From the NCBI GenBank assembly GCA_934047225.1, contig OW203988.1, positions 10,636,229-10,700,228 of the forward strand: a DNA stretch of 64,000 bases. Reading direction: 5' to 3'. A model generated the notes under the pieces. That model was not told where the DNA came from, did not search any database, and saw nothing but the letters and a program-made list of their open reading frames with translations. This document shows, piece by piece, positions 34,587 through 46,224 of the stretch (positions are counted from its first letter, which is position 1; each line of letters starts with the position of its first letter). The DNA comes from Ypsolopha sequella (taxonomy: Eukaryota; Arthropoda; Insecta; Lepidoptera; Ypsolophidae). The translations under genes and the position numbers were made by a program.

Positions 34587-37500
34587 ATGCTGCGCGTGAG
34601 TAGATTTCTGAAGTATTCTAGTTACTACTTGCTGAATAATTCTCACATACGTAAACTGATACCTTCAAAGAGAATACCTAAAACTATAAAAGTTTTGGCC
34701 TTTGTTTATTTTATGACCGATGTGCTGCCCGTTTTTGGGTGTGATATTTTCTAAAATCAGGTGATAATAATTCTGGTCTTTAGAGATTATTATAAAAAAA
34801 AAATAGATAAAGGAGTTATAGTTTTTGTTAGTCTTATTTTTGTTAGCCAAAGGGAAATGTTATGGTATTTCAAATGAAAATATATACAAAAATATTCATA
34901 TACGAGTAAGCTTACTTCAACATAGGTTCTCCATATTTTTTTAAATTCAATATCTGTCAATTTACTCATAATTAGATTTGAATGAAGGTACCTATGTTGT
35001 ATAATTTCAAGTAGATATGGTCGTAAAATTAATATAACCGTTTATAAAATTAATATAATGTTTCATCAAGAACCGACCATCGCAAGTGTTAATTTTATTT
35101 AGTTTTTTTTATTTATCATTAGTAGAACAATAAAAATATGTACTCGGTATATTTCAGCCCGCGGTATGAGGCCGTCATCAATCGAATGATTTATTAATTT
35201 ATAAGTTTATTAATAATTTATTAATTTTAATATAACTGTATTTTTTTTTTAGTTTTGGCTAATAACAGCACTGGTAGGGGTAGCGCTTGGAGACCAGAAA
35301 CTAGAGCCCAGTCGTCAACGAATTGAAGGTAACTACGACCTTGGAAACTACGGCCTTGGAGAATACGGCCTTGCTGAACTAGGTCTTGGCGAATACGGCC
35401 GTGGTGAACTAGATCGTCGCGAATACGGCCGTGGTGAACTAGGTCGTGGTGAATACGGCCGCGGTGAACAAGGTCGTGGTGAATACGGCCTCGGTGAACG
35501 TTGCTGTGGTGACCGTGGCGAATACGGGAATAACCGCAACTTAAAACGCATCTTAGAAGACCATGCCCTGGTGTCTTGGGTTGAGCCGCTAAAAGGAGTC
35601 AGGTCGCATGTGAGTTTTAGTTTTAATCTTTTTTGATTACGTTTGTCTGACAATTATTTGAAATTTATTTGAAAACTAGCTTTTGCCCGCGGCTTCGCCT
35701 GCGTTGAATAAATTTTCGTTAATGAGGAAAAACAAAGGAACATGATTTTTCGAGCCTAATGACTTTATCGTCAGCTTCAACGGAAATCCTCAATTATCCT
35801 TTTGAGTTGAGTTTCCACCTTCCAGTGCCATTGTCAGACCCTAGTCACTATATTTTACTAAAGTACTAATCAAGACCAATCAAATAAGCCCGAATTCAAA
35901 GGGTCTGCTGTTGTCCATTGAGGAGATATCGTATCCACCTTTCAGTTCAATCATGAGAACCTAGTCACCATATTTTACAAACACACTCATTAAGACCGAC
36001 AAATTAAGTCCAAACTCGAGAGGTCTGCTGTTGTCCGTTGAGAAGTTACCGTATCCGCGGTATTGCAGATTTTTGCGCAGCTAGACAAATTTTTGCGCGT
36101 TTTAAACAATTCGCACGTTGTGTCTCGATACCGCGAACCTCGCAATAGCTCTATTTTCATATTACTACCTAATGGACCCAAATTTCGTTTTTATTTTTAT
36201 ACAAGGCAATCGTACTAAATTACCAAAAAATATAGTGGTTTCAAAACAACACATTCAGAAAAATGAAAAAATTCAATCACTAAAGTTTGTAAGTTTTCAA
36301 ATGAGTAATGTAGAAGATGCTAGCTGTAAAATACATTTATACTACACCTGCTCGGAAAGTACCTTCTTTCTTTGTTGAAAACGATGCAGAAAATACGTCA
36401 TTACTGTCATACAAATATGCGGGCGGCAAAAGTGTATGAAAATTCATTGTTAACGTGCTTGAGCGGGCAGAAAAAGTATATGCAAATCCATTGTTAACGT
36501 GCTGTTTTTTTTTTAAATAACATAAAGAATGAGCAAGTGGCCAAGTGGCCAGTATTATTTTGGGAACTCGTACATAAAACTCGAAAAATGATACTGGCCA
36601 CTTGCTTTTCCTGCACATAATAAAAAATAAGAAGGAAATAAAAAGTGACAATCGCACGCGAGTCAGTAGGTTTCTTTTATTGTATCTTGATTAAAAGTAA
36701 AATTATACTATTTCCTCGCAGGTGTAGTATAAAGCACTATGTATCACTCGGGAGAAAGTGCGATTCCCCTTTCTTCCCTCGGTGAACAATGTACTATTCT
36801 TTTCAAATATATGATAGAACTATCAGCGCTTGTGTTCCACTCAAACTTGACAGATTTTTTATGACTTTAAGAGCTCCGAAAGTGCTGCCAATTTAGCAAA
36901 AAAAAATAATTTGTTGCTTACCAGATTAATTATTGACAGCCTGCTCGATTAAATGCCTAGCAATAGGAATTAACAATTTTTAAGAAATGTTTAAGAAACA
37001 ACGTTGTAGCGGGTAACACTGGTGCGAGACACGCGCGCCCCCTACGGGCAACTAGGGGCATTCTGCCGACGAGATACAGAGAGTGACAGATAGACTTTTG
37101 CGCTAGCTAACGAATATGTTTTTTTTTTATGTAACAAACTTAAATATTTATAAGAGTTTACGACAACAGATAGTTTGTTTTAAAATGTATCCAAACGAAT
37201 CCCCGCTAAAACGTCTATTTAAAAAGGTAAAATTTTAACCTATGCCAAAAGCGGCTGTTATAAGCAAAACATAAATTTTAGCTTGTCCAAGACGTTTTCT
37301 ATTAACATTGTGCTATTTACAAATAGTTAAATGCTATTTGTAGATTTACATTTAATTTAGAAGACTTTCAATCATTATTGTGGAAGACAAGAAACGATAT
37401 TTTTTTTCACTGTCGAAGACTTTTTAAAAAATTACTTACATTTTCAGCTTTCTAGATGCATGAATTTTTGTTTTCAATAACTACCTCTAACAGCCCAATT

Positions 37501-38722
37501 TAATTTACGCATACGCAAAATTTTATTTCTCTGCCCTGGTTTATAAAATTTAGAAATAAATTTATGTATATTTATATCTGTATAAATATTTATTTAAATA
37601 AACGTTATTAATTGACTAGTTTGTTTTTAAATGTAGTTTATATATATATATATATACACTTAATAAAATTAAATTAAAGTTAATGTGAGATATATTTCGG
37701 GCCCTATCCTGGGTCCGGCATCAGTCACATTGTATTAAGTGTATATAGATAGATATATATATAAACTACATATAAATATTTATAAAATTTATTTTAAGTA
37801 AAGAACACTATTATTATTTTTTTTTGGATTTTTAACATACTATTTTATGTCTGTTTATTTAAGATTACTTTGATTGATACAGCCCAATGCATGCAGGGGA
37901 CTAGGTAAGTGATCAGTAACGAGGTTCAATTACATTTTGCAAAATTAAAAAAAAAATCCTCTATACAAGGCCAACCATGGGTTAATAATTGAATGTAGGA
38001 CGCAAAATAGAATTTTACGTATTCCGCTTGAATTACGTAAGTACGTATAGTAAATAGGTATTCCGCGTTGTCGACCCTGTTACTGACCACTTACTGAGTC
38101 TTCTGTATGATTTTTAGCTGTATCATATATCGTCATCTCACATTATTATAACAAAACAATATTTTTTTGCAGGCACCAGCGCCCATCGTTGCTATTCAAA
38201 ACAAGTAAATATTCGAAAAAAAAAACCTTGTTCTTAAATAAATTTGTACCAGTTGCCCACATGCGTAATGTAACACAAACACCGTCTTTCAGAATCGTAA
38301 GAGAAACCTACAGTCCTGACTACTATCAACCTGTGAAGGTGATAGACTACAGATACCTCAAGACTGGAAGGGAGTACACCCGCGGCCTCGGCGGGCAGGT
38401 CATCATCCTGCCAGCCGGGATCAAAGACAACCGTTACGGCTCCTACGATGCCCTGATCGAAAGCTTAAAGCAGCATCGGTTGCGCGAACACGAGGGACGC
38501 TATCTCCAAGAACGTCGACCGGCATATGAACGTTACGAAGAAGAAAAGAGGGAAGAAGAGTACGAGAATTACGGGGAACGTATCCCGGTCTACGGTGAAG
38601 GCCAGGAGCGGTTGATCCAAGAATCTGTGCGCGCGCGCCGCCCAGAGCTTGTCGATGAGCCGGTTCTTCGTAGGCCTCAAGTTCCAAAGCCTAAAGTTAA
38701 CTATCATGGTGCTGGTAAATAA
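34587..38722 (+). CDS. Gene D: secreted Gly/Arg/Glu-rich repeat protein, no RR domain
   Basis: Unrecognised gene, probably a cuticle or extracellular-matrix protein by location and composition. Proposed coding exons are 34587-34595, 35253-35609, 38173-38204 and 38293-38722 (about 275 residues), with frames consistent at every junction. Exon 1 gives only MLR before GTGAGT. Exon 2 continues FWLITALVGVALG, a good signal peptide, then DQKLEPS and five copies of a ten-residue repeat (EYGRGELGRG type), and a Cys pair. Exon 3 is a 32-nt microexon (APAPIVAIQN) ending phase 2 at AA|GTAAAT; the following intron is only 88 nt. Exon 4 begins IVRETYSPDYYQPVKVIDYR, then GREYTRGLGGQVIILPAG, and a Glu/Arg/Tyr-rich tail ending VNYHGAGK. 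AATAAA lies at 38759-38764. Exon 1 is the least certain part. If the small intron is not removed, the frame stops right after AIQNK. Confidence 0.7.
35331..35510 (+). repeat. 30-bp coding tandem repeat in gene D exon 2
   Basis: GAATACGGCC recurs exactly every 30 bp at 35361, 35391, 35421, 35451 and 35481, with weaker flanking copies. The 30-bp (ten-codon) unit keeps frame, so copy number can vary without frameshift. Confidence 0.95.
35610..37630. other. Intron 2 of gene D, scattered repeats
   Basis: 35670-35720 holds the CTAGCTTTTGCCCGCGGCTT repeat. 35860-36060 has two related blocks (AGGTCTGCTGTTGTCC(A/G)TTGA). 36420-36510 has a short direct repeat (TTCATTGTTAACGTGCT). No exon is seen. Confidence 0.45.
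37631..37785. repeat. Inverted repeat with CTGATG-stem-GAAATATAT motif and TA microsatellite
   Basis: Arms AATGTAGTTTATATATATAT and its complement enclose, on the minus strand, GTGACTGATGCCGGACCC then GGGCCCGAAATATATCTCAC. A (TA)n run is in the left arm. Same motif as in 14848-15034. Confidence 0.8.
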
Positions 38723-39024
38723 GTAATGAATCCATTAAAAATTAAGTGCCTACCTATAAAATAAAATTTAAAATTTTTACCTGCATTATGTATAAAGGAC
38801 CGTGCAATTATTTTGATAAGGCCATTCATATATATTTCTACAAAAAAAAAATGTACATCTATTTTATAATAATTCCCTCTTATCTAGATAAAGTTTTATT
38901 ATAAAGTTCCTTGTTTTATTTAAAAATAAATACATTCATTTTTTGTTTATTGGTACGGGTATTATTTCGACCTCAAACTAAAAACGCTACGTAAGATTAA
39001 ACAATAGGTAATATTTCTGTACAA

Positions 39025-39320
39025 GGGGTCGTCCATAAGTTACGTGACGCTAATTAGGGGAGGGGGGTTGATGGTCCAGTGTCACTTTGGGTCACGAAGG
39101 GGAGAGGGGGAATGATATTGAAGAAATATCACGTGACAATTTGCGATTTAATAATTAATATAATTTGTATTATAAATAATTCGTTGATAAATTTATTTGC
39201 CATTCACTCATGATAAAAATCACGTGACATTAAGGAGGGGGGCTTAAAGAATGTCACCACGTCACTACAGGGGGTGGGAGGACAAAACTTGGCCTGTGTC
39301 ACGTAATTTATGGACGCCCC
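39025..39320. mobile_element. Foldback MITE with GGGGTCGTCCATAA ends
   Basis: Left end GGGGTCGTCCATAAGTTACG and right end CGTAATTTATGGACGCCCC are inverted. G-rich subterminal runs (GGGGAGGGGGG) occur inside. No coding frame. Confidence 0.85.
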
Positions 39321-39339
39321 CTAATGAACTACTGAATTT

Positions 39340-39500
39340 GGCTATACACCGTGTAATGATGACCTGGTCCTCTAAAAAGGCCGCTTTGGATGAATCATAT
39401 TATGATTCTGTTGTAATGCCGTCTCTTTTGCACGAATGAGGAAACTCTGGCTCTATCCTACTTTCAAATCATTTCATGATTCACCCAAGTTGGCCTTTTT
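39340..39500 (+). repeat. Dispersed repeat shared with 23930-24085
   Basis: CTGGTCCTCTAAAAAGGCCG and CTTTGGATGAAT...ATTATGATTCTG plus ATGCCGTCTCTTTT and TCCTACTTTCAAATCATTT occur in the same order at both places. Confidence 0.75.
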
Positions 39501-39506
39501 AGGTCC

Positions 39507-39852
39507 CCTGCTCAGAAAATGAAACCACGTATAGGGGATGTTATGAGGGTTCTTTGAACTAAATTTCATTTCGACATTCCTATTAATACATCTACAAATT
39601 AATAATTAATTTAGTTTCGCTCACAAGTGCAACGTACTAACCACGTTTTTTTAACAGGCTTAAAAAATGCGATGTTGCCGCTTCGTGCAGGTTACTGACA
39701 TGTAGTAATACTGGAAGGGAAGGTGCACACTTGGAACACGATTTATTTTGTTCGAGAAAACAAATTTCTGTAAACAGAAATATTTTCTCGAAATTGTTTT
39801 TTTATGGCTTTGTAGAGGTATTCCCTACATGTGGTTTCATTTTCTGAGCAGG
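39507..39852. mobile_element. MITE with CCTGCTCAGAAAATGAAACC ends
   Basis: CCTGCTCAGAAAATGAAACC at the left and GGTTTCATTTTCTGAGCAGG at the right are perfect inverted ends. The interior has no gene. Confidence 0.9.
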
Positions 39853-39885
39853 TCATCATTACACCCAGTATAAATAAAAGTCAAT

Positions 39886-40911
39886 TATACAGAGTGGAAA
39901 CAATTTAAGGGCCCTGGAGGGGAACTATCTTAAATCCTTTAGTTAGCTCATTTTACTGAAAGGAAACATTCCTTTATTTTATAAAAGAAACAAAACTGCA
40001 TTCAAAGATCTAAAATTTGCTTGTCTCACCCGGGAACCGAACCAACTAAAAATTGAAAAAATTAACCCTCACTATTTTATTTTACCAATCGGTAGGATTA
40101 TTGTTCAGGATAAAATTTGTCCAATAAACATTTGGTCTTACACTCATCTGTTGTACGAGATACCCATGATATTGAATATTTATTACAAGTTCTTTATTAA
40201 CAATACCTAGTACTGTTCACTTGTAATGTAATAATGATACGCCATTATTACACAATGACAGCACGGAATGAAAGCAAAACAAAACGAAATTTGAAATTTG
40301 AACGAATACTTTTATCGATTTTAAAAATGTTGAAAGTTATCGTTTGAACTTCAAATTTGTTGCTCAACATTGCAAAAAAAAAATACGTTCCCTTTTTTAA
40401 ACTTTTCGTCAGTACGCCTAGTGCAAGAAGGAATTGTGCTGTGCATAGATTTATTATAACCATTTGTTATCAAAGTCTTCAACAAGGTATAACATTAGCA
40501 AGCTTGTACTTCATACGATGTCTTTGGATGTTAGAGAGGTAAGATAATTATAACGTGTCATTTACTTGATACAAGTGAACAGTACTAGGTATTGTTAAAA
40601 AAGAACTTGTGATAAATATTCAATTTCATGGGTATCTCGTACGACAGACGAGTGTATGACCAAATGTTTATTAGACAAATTTCATCCTGAACAATAATCC
40701 TACCGATTGGTATAATAAAATAGTAAGGGTTTATTTTTTAATTTTTAGTTGGTTCGATTCCCGGGTGAGACAAGCAAATTTTAGAAGATCTTTGAATGCA
40801 GTTTTGTTTCTTTTAAAAAATAAAGGAATGTTTCGTTTTAGTAAAATGAGCTATTTAAAGGATTTAAGGTAGTTCCCTCCAGGGCCTTTAAATTTTTTCC
40901 ACCCTGTATAC
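39886..40911. mobile_element. Large foldback element, about 1.03 kb with ~340-bp arms
   Basis: Left arm 39886-~40226 and right arm ~40571-40911 are inverted copies: TATACAGAGTGGAAACAATT against its complement ending TTTCCACCCTGTATA. Shared internal blocks include CTCATTTTACT, CTAATCCTACCGATTGG and CTAGTACTGTTCACTTG. Within each arm is a GGTTCGATTCCCGGGTGAGA tRNA-like B-box motif. The ~340-bp loop is unique and holds no convincing gene. A non-autonomous foldback DNA transposon is most likely. Confidence 0.9.
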
Positions 40912-41420
40912 ATGGTGAATTTGTGACTACGTCCAAATTCGTACTAGAGGCTTGGTCAGTGCTAATTATCATGTATCAATAAAAAATGTGAAATTCATAA
41001 AATTGTTATTGAACTATGATATACTTTAAGTATACAAATAGTATGTAATAAATGTGTAAGTAATTATAAGAAATAATATATAAGTATATAGATATATATC
41101 TATATACTTATATATTACTTCTACAATCACGCTTTCACTGTTAAAAAGTTATCAGATCTCATGTATAGGTAGAACCAAGCCCTTAACTCTACAAGGCCTA
41201 ACTCTACAAGCCCTAACTGTACAAACCCTACATCTTGGTCAAAAAGTATGCCTTGGCCTTATCGGTCAAACAATATAGATACTTATAAAACCGCTTTTGA
41301 TGTTGTCATTACTACGGTATGGGTGTAGATCATGGTGTAGATAAAGATATTTTATGTTTATGTTGTAAAATATCCCATTCGTCTAGGTGCACAATGCTCA
41401 ATTAAATTTATTTATATTTA

Positions 41421-42052
41421 TACAGTGTATCCCTTCTAAGAGTGCACATCCGGAAGCGGGTCGAACAAAACGCAACGTCACCGACAAAAAATAGAAAAAA
41501 AATATAGAAAATTCTAAATTATACAAATTGATGTTTTAAATTTCTTCTTGCCTACCAAAGGACCTACCGCGAGTAATGCAATGAAATAAAATATGTTATG
41601 ATCCATAAAAGGGTCAATTCTCCGGATTTGTAACAAAATATTAAGAAATAATTTAACGGCCAAAATATAACTTACCAATAATCAACTACCATTATCATAA
41701 AAATAATATGCCAAGAGATTTGTTTTACAAATTTCCGTTTTTTCAGTGATAGTAAATTTTTTCAAAATAATGTCCCCGTTTTGCCATATTTTTTATTCCT
41801 ATTTATCATCTCCTATTCTATTACCTTTCTAACAAACAAAATTGCAACGTTCTATCATAAATGCAATAATTTCTACGAGTGGTTAACAAAAGGCACTGCG
41901 CTTACAAAGACGCTCAGGTCAGGTGGAGCATTATATCGAGAAATTAAAAAAAAAACGAAAACAAATGTTTCTTTGTTTTGTCGATATACCTACACATTGT
42001 GGTCTAGTTTCACCCCCTTTCGGATATGCACTCTTACGAGGGACACACTATA
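41421..42052. mobile_element. MITE family TACAGTGTGTCCCTC, copy 1
   Basis: Left TACAGTGTATCCCTTCTAAG and GTGCACATCC; right CCTTTCGGATATGCACTCTT then GAGGGACACACTAT. Related copies at 52368-52982 and 60563-61062 share the ends and inner blocks (CTACGAG, AACGTTCTATCATAAAT). Confidence 0.85.
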
Positions 42053-42700
42053 TAAAATCCTACGAGCGTGCCTGTAGGTTTAGTCGGAGCAATATGTTAG
42101 CGCTGCAGAAGTTTATGTTGTTAGCGAAGACCGATAATTCAGGGGCCTGTGATCTGTAACTTTGACTGTCTTGTAAATACCACAATTGAATGTCTGTGGT
42201 GATTACTTGCGATTCTGATGTCAGGAGAATAGGTAAATTAAAAATTTACCATGGAAATTCTGGCAGTTGAATAAATTTCACCTTATTTAAGGCGAGGGTA
42301 TCCAGAGAAATTTGTGCTGCTCCAATGCTTTCATTTTACATTTATCTATCCAGCTCAGGTTAGAGCCGTTCAGAAATCTCGCGATTTCAAGGTGTTTATG
42401 ACGGGGCTGTATATCTAACACATTTTGTACGACATTTATTATGGTTTTACCTTTATTGTCTAAAACCTAAAACTCAAATGAAATGCTATTTAGATCATAG
42501 TGTAGGCCTATCTCTGCGATTTTATTGGATGCAGAATAATGCAAGTAATCGTCTACCTATCGAAAGGCTGAAATATTGTGATCAAAGAGTGAAATATGAT
42601 ATGTATTTTTTTCAAAATTTTATTATGCATTTAGTTTCACGGCTTAAAATTAATTTGAATAGCGACAAAATCGGATGTACCCCGCCTTAAGGTGACTTTG

Positions 42701-42906
42701 CATGATATAGCCAAATTCATACTGGAGTCTCGGTAAATGGTCAGGACCAAGGTTCAATGACCCTTTCTGTGAAAAACGTAAAATTAAATGTTGACATCCT
42801 GCCACAAGTATAGGGGCACAATTTTTTTCGTATTTTGCAAAAGGGGTCATTAAACCTTGGCTCTGACCACTTACCGAATCTCGAGTATGAATTTGGCTAT
42901 ATCATG
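42701..42906. mobile_element. Foldback MITE (CATGATATAGCCAAATTCAT)
   Basis: CATGATATAGCCAAATTCAT on the left is mirrored by ATGAATTTGGCTATATCATG on the right. Subterminal GGTCAGGACCAAGGTTCAATGA is mirrored too. Confidence 0.9.
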
Positions 42907-44050
42907 CTCATCTATAGAGTAGGTGTGGAAGTTTAAGGCATTACGGAAAAAAAATTGACACTTTAAGAACTTGAAATATCTACTTCAGTAAATAATGTAT
43001 TATTTTGTTAAAATAGTATATTATTCTGTATCCTTTTTCTAGGGATCTGTTAAAACAGAAACGCGATTGGAGAAATTCGGCTCGATACAAATATTTATTG
43101 AAATGAGGTCTTTTTCGACACGGTTTGACAATTTAGGATGACATATGGACTGCAATTATATTTTATTAGATGGGTTTTAACGGTATCGAAATTTTGATAG
43201 CAACTTTAGTACATTTTATATTAATAAAAAACCGACTTTTTGCTACTTTTCCACGAATCCGTCCCTCTTGCGGGGTTATTCTAGGTACTATTTTCTGTTT
43301 TTAATATGGAAACGTCATACGTTGGATGCTGCTATTTTGCCGACAGTCACGTGTTTCTACGTGCACTTTATTCGCCGTTTCAGATTTTAAATCGTTGATG
43401 CAGTGGTAAAGCACTAGGTTTTGGGGTTTAAATCACATCAGAGCTTTTCTTAAATTTTTTTCTATATCTAAGTTCGCGAAATTACGAATGTCTTTCAACA
43501 AAAAGTCAAGAATAGATGCAACGACGTGCAAAGCGAACTGGAGCGAGGAGGATCAATGTTAGGTTAACATTTAAGGTTTCTCCCAATGCCAACGACCTTG
43601 AACTGAGTAACTTTGTAACCATTTTATACGGTAACTATAGCATTTTTTAATAGAAGAAAAATACAAAGTAATCGACATGATACAAATAGTGATGTCGTTT
43701 TTCCTGAATTTTATTTTAATATACAGAAGTGAAGCAAGAAAATTCAAAGTTTGGCCTTATTTCTCGATTTTTTGTCCACTTGTAACAATATAACTGCTAC
43801 AGTTTTTATCGAAATAGTATAAAAATTTATATACTTCTAGACAAAATAATATTTAATAATATGGTTTTCTCAGTTCTTAGAAATTCATTTTATTTTAGAT
43901 AAAAAAAATTAAAAACACACTATTTTCGCACTTGTCAGCCGCAGCGACTGACGTAACAGCCATTTTGCAGTGCGAGCTGATAAGAACTTTATTTTAATAT
44001 GGTTTTTTTCGAAATTTCAACCACCACAAATCGAGTTGCAAATTTTTTCC
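42907..44050. other. Intergenic D-E, no gene recognised
   Basis: AT-rich sequence without a supported coding exon or clear repeat boundary. Confidence 0.4.
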
Positions 44051-44077
44051 GACGGAGCCACCTTAAATAAATTCTGG

Positions 44078-44133
44078 AGCCGAGCGAAGCAGAGCCGAGC
44101 GAAGCAGAGAGGAGCGAAGCAGAGCGGAACGAC
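44078..44133 (+). repeat. Short tandem repeat of GAGCGAAGCAGA type
   Basis: GAGCCGAGCGAAGCA, GAGCCGAGCGAAGCA, GAGAGGAGCGAAGCA and GAGCGGAACGACGC follow each other with a 15-bp period. Confidence 0.8.
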
Positions 44134-44538
44134 GCGACTCCCCCTAATTTTAACAGAATAAATCCTTCTTGTTAACCAAGTGAACATAAGCAACGTAATT
44201 ACGTGACTATTTGGGAATTTTATAAATGATATTTAGGAAAAACGGATCATCGCAAAAATCATGTCATGGCGTATAGATATAATATATGTACGAGTATATA
44301 CTATAGTATTTTATTTGATGCAAGCATAAAAAGGTTGCCACGGCTGATTGGATTTTACCTTGTATAATATATATTTTACCTATCATTTTAATCGTAAATA
44401 TATTGCTACATAAATTAAATAAACCTTTAATTTAGTTCATGTACATTTATTATTTTATTACATATATTTTCTTTATTAGATTAAATTTGACGTGTAAAAA
44501 GTGTATATATATATATAGATATATACACTTTTTACTGC

Positions 44539-44743
44539 TTTGCAAAATAAACCATTTGAATTTGAATTTCAATTTGAAAACTGGGATAGGTTTGAGGCAG
44601 CGAGAAACAAATGCAATCAAATGATCAGGAATGCAAAACGCCAACACATCCATTCATCTATAGAAAATTGTTCCCCAAATAATCTATGGCGATTTTTGCG
44701 TAAAATGGGGCATGGTAAATGTCACCAGGAACTAAACCCTTGA
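44539..44743 (+). mobile_element. Non-LTR retrotransposon ORF2 fragment
   Basis: About 60 codons read WDRFEAARNKCNQMIRNAKR, then NNLWRFLRKMGHGK. This matches the linker between the endonuclease and reverse-transcriptase domains of Jockey-type LINEs as I know them. Both flanks lack the adjoining domains, so it is a dead fragment. Confidence 0.55.
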
Positions 44744-44800
44744 CTTTACCTACACGAGTTTTATGCTATCATTTCATGTTCTGTAATGGTGGGTCCCACA

Positions 44801-45189
44801 CAGTGGCGTTTTACCCTACGGCCAAAAGGGCCATGGCCCGGGGCGACAGGCTGCGAGGGGCAGCTCAAGCTGCAGCTCGCGCTCAGCTTTGGGTGCTTTT
44901 CATTTATCAATCGTTAGGTACCTATCTGGCTTATTCGTCCAAGTCTTTTAATTTTATTGCTTTTAAAATATAATACCGCCTTTAAAAAAAATTGTTCATC
45001 GAAAAATATGTAAATATTTAATAAATGATGTTTATTTGTTTGTAAGGTATTTTAATTTTTTTCATTCATTATCATCACAGCCCACATCAACATTATTTTA
45101 TAATTGAAATATTTTAGCTTTTTTCTCGTTAATTTATAGGGCGGCAAACCTTACATGCCCAGGGCGCCAAAACTTAAAATACGCCACTG
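44801..45189. mobile_element. hAT-type MITE, 389 bp, with 8-bp target duplication
   Basis: Ends CAGTGGCGTT and its inverse CGCCACTG, flanked by identical 8-bp copies of GTCCCACA (44793-44800 and 45190-45197). CAGTGGCG-type termini and an 8-bp duplication define hAT elements. The inside is GC-rich at the left (GGCCAAAAGGGCC) and has no transposase. Confidence 0.9.
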
Positions 45190-45197
45190 GTCCCACA

Positions 45198-46152
45198 GGA
45201 TAAAACATTGCTGTATTAAACAGGTCCCAATCAGTGTGTCTTATTAGGAGACATGTTTGTCTTCGTAAAGCCTTTCAGTGGGTCACTGAAGACGGAACGG
45301 TTTGTTATAGTACTATGGCTTAGTACTATGGCTTTAATAATAGAACGTCCAGAGTCCTTCCAGCAATGTACGCAATGTTTTTGGTTATATGAAGCTTTCT
45401 AAGCCTGCTAGCAGAACGCAAATACATACGATGCATAGTGCCACAACAAATTGCACAACAAGCTCCTTCCAGAAGGACAAGGGCTTGGACTTTCTATCAT
45501 TAATGTAGCTAAAAAAAAGTAATGCAACGCGGGGTAACTCAAATGAGTTAAATACGGCAAATAAGAAAATGTACTAAAGTCGCTGTGATCTGCCTTAAAA
45601 GACTATTTAGTCTTGAATTATTTAATTAAGCACTCTGTTCCCAAAATGTAAATACATACCTCCGTATCTGTAAACTGCGGAAGAAATACTTATAATCTTT
45701 GTCAGTTTTTAATTAATTAAATAAACGATCTATCCGGGAAACGTAGCAAAATCATCCGGTGAAACCAACATTAAGTAATCTATTTCATACGTAAATAATT
45801 GAACAATCCAAGCCAGAACTTAATATTTACAGTATTAGGCAGTGATTAACGAAAAATTACGCAAAAAAAATTACGTTTACAAAAAATATTTATTGATCTT
45901 ATCTTTGAACTCCTTTGGGGACTAATCGCAAGAATCTAGATTAATTAAAACAGTGATTTCTATCAATCAACTCATCAATCAAGGATCATCATTATACCAA
46001 TATCGCTAACAAACGAGTATGATACCCTTGAAGATGGCCGTCGTTTCACAAATCACTCATAATTTGCGATTAACTGCCCGTAATTGGAGTACCTATTAAC
46101 CGTAATGTGTCGTCACTCGCATACTGTACCCCCAATACGCAGCATTCTTGGA
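45198..46152. other. Upstream region of gene E, no gene recognised
   Basis: AT-rich 5' flank of gene E. No other gene or clear repeat is seen; enhancers for gene E could lie here. Confidence 0.4.
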
Positions 46153-46182
46153 TATAAATGGTGGTTTTCAGATATTTTCAGT
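46153..46182 (+). promoter_or_regulatory. Core promoter of gene E: TATA box plus TCAGT initiator
   Basis: TATAAA at 46153-46158 and TCAGT at 46178-46182, with the initiator A at 46180, 27 nt after the start of the TATA box. This is textbook arthropod spacing. The 5' UTR would be about 45 nt to the ATG at 46225. Confidence 0.8.
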
Positions 46183-46224
46183 AGTCGAGTTTGAACAAAC
46201 TCCGAATATTCATAAAATTGCAAA

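Noticed and set aside
35348..35653. Minus-strand Pro/Arg/Ser-rich open frame
   Set aside because: It is the antisense shadow of the 30-bp repeat in exon 2 of gene D.
38189..38292. Start of an independent 177-codon gene
   Set aside because: The first 35 codons are intron; phase and splice signals join 38204 to 38293 as gene D.
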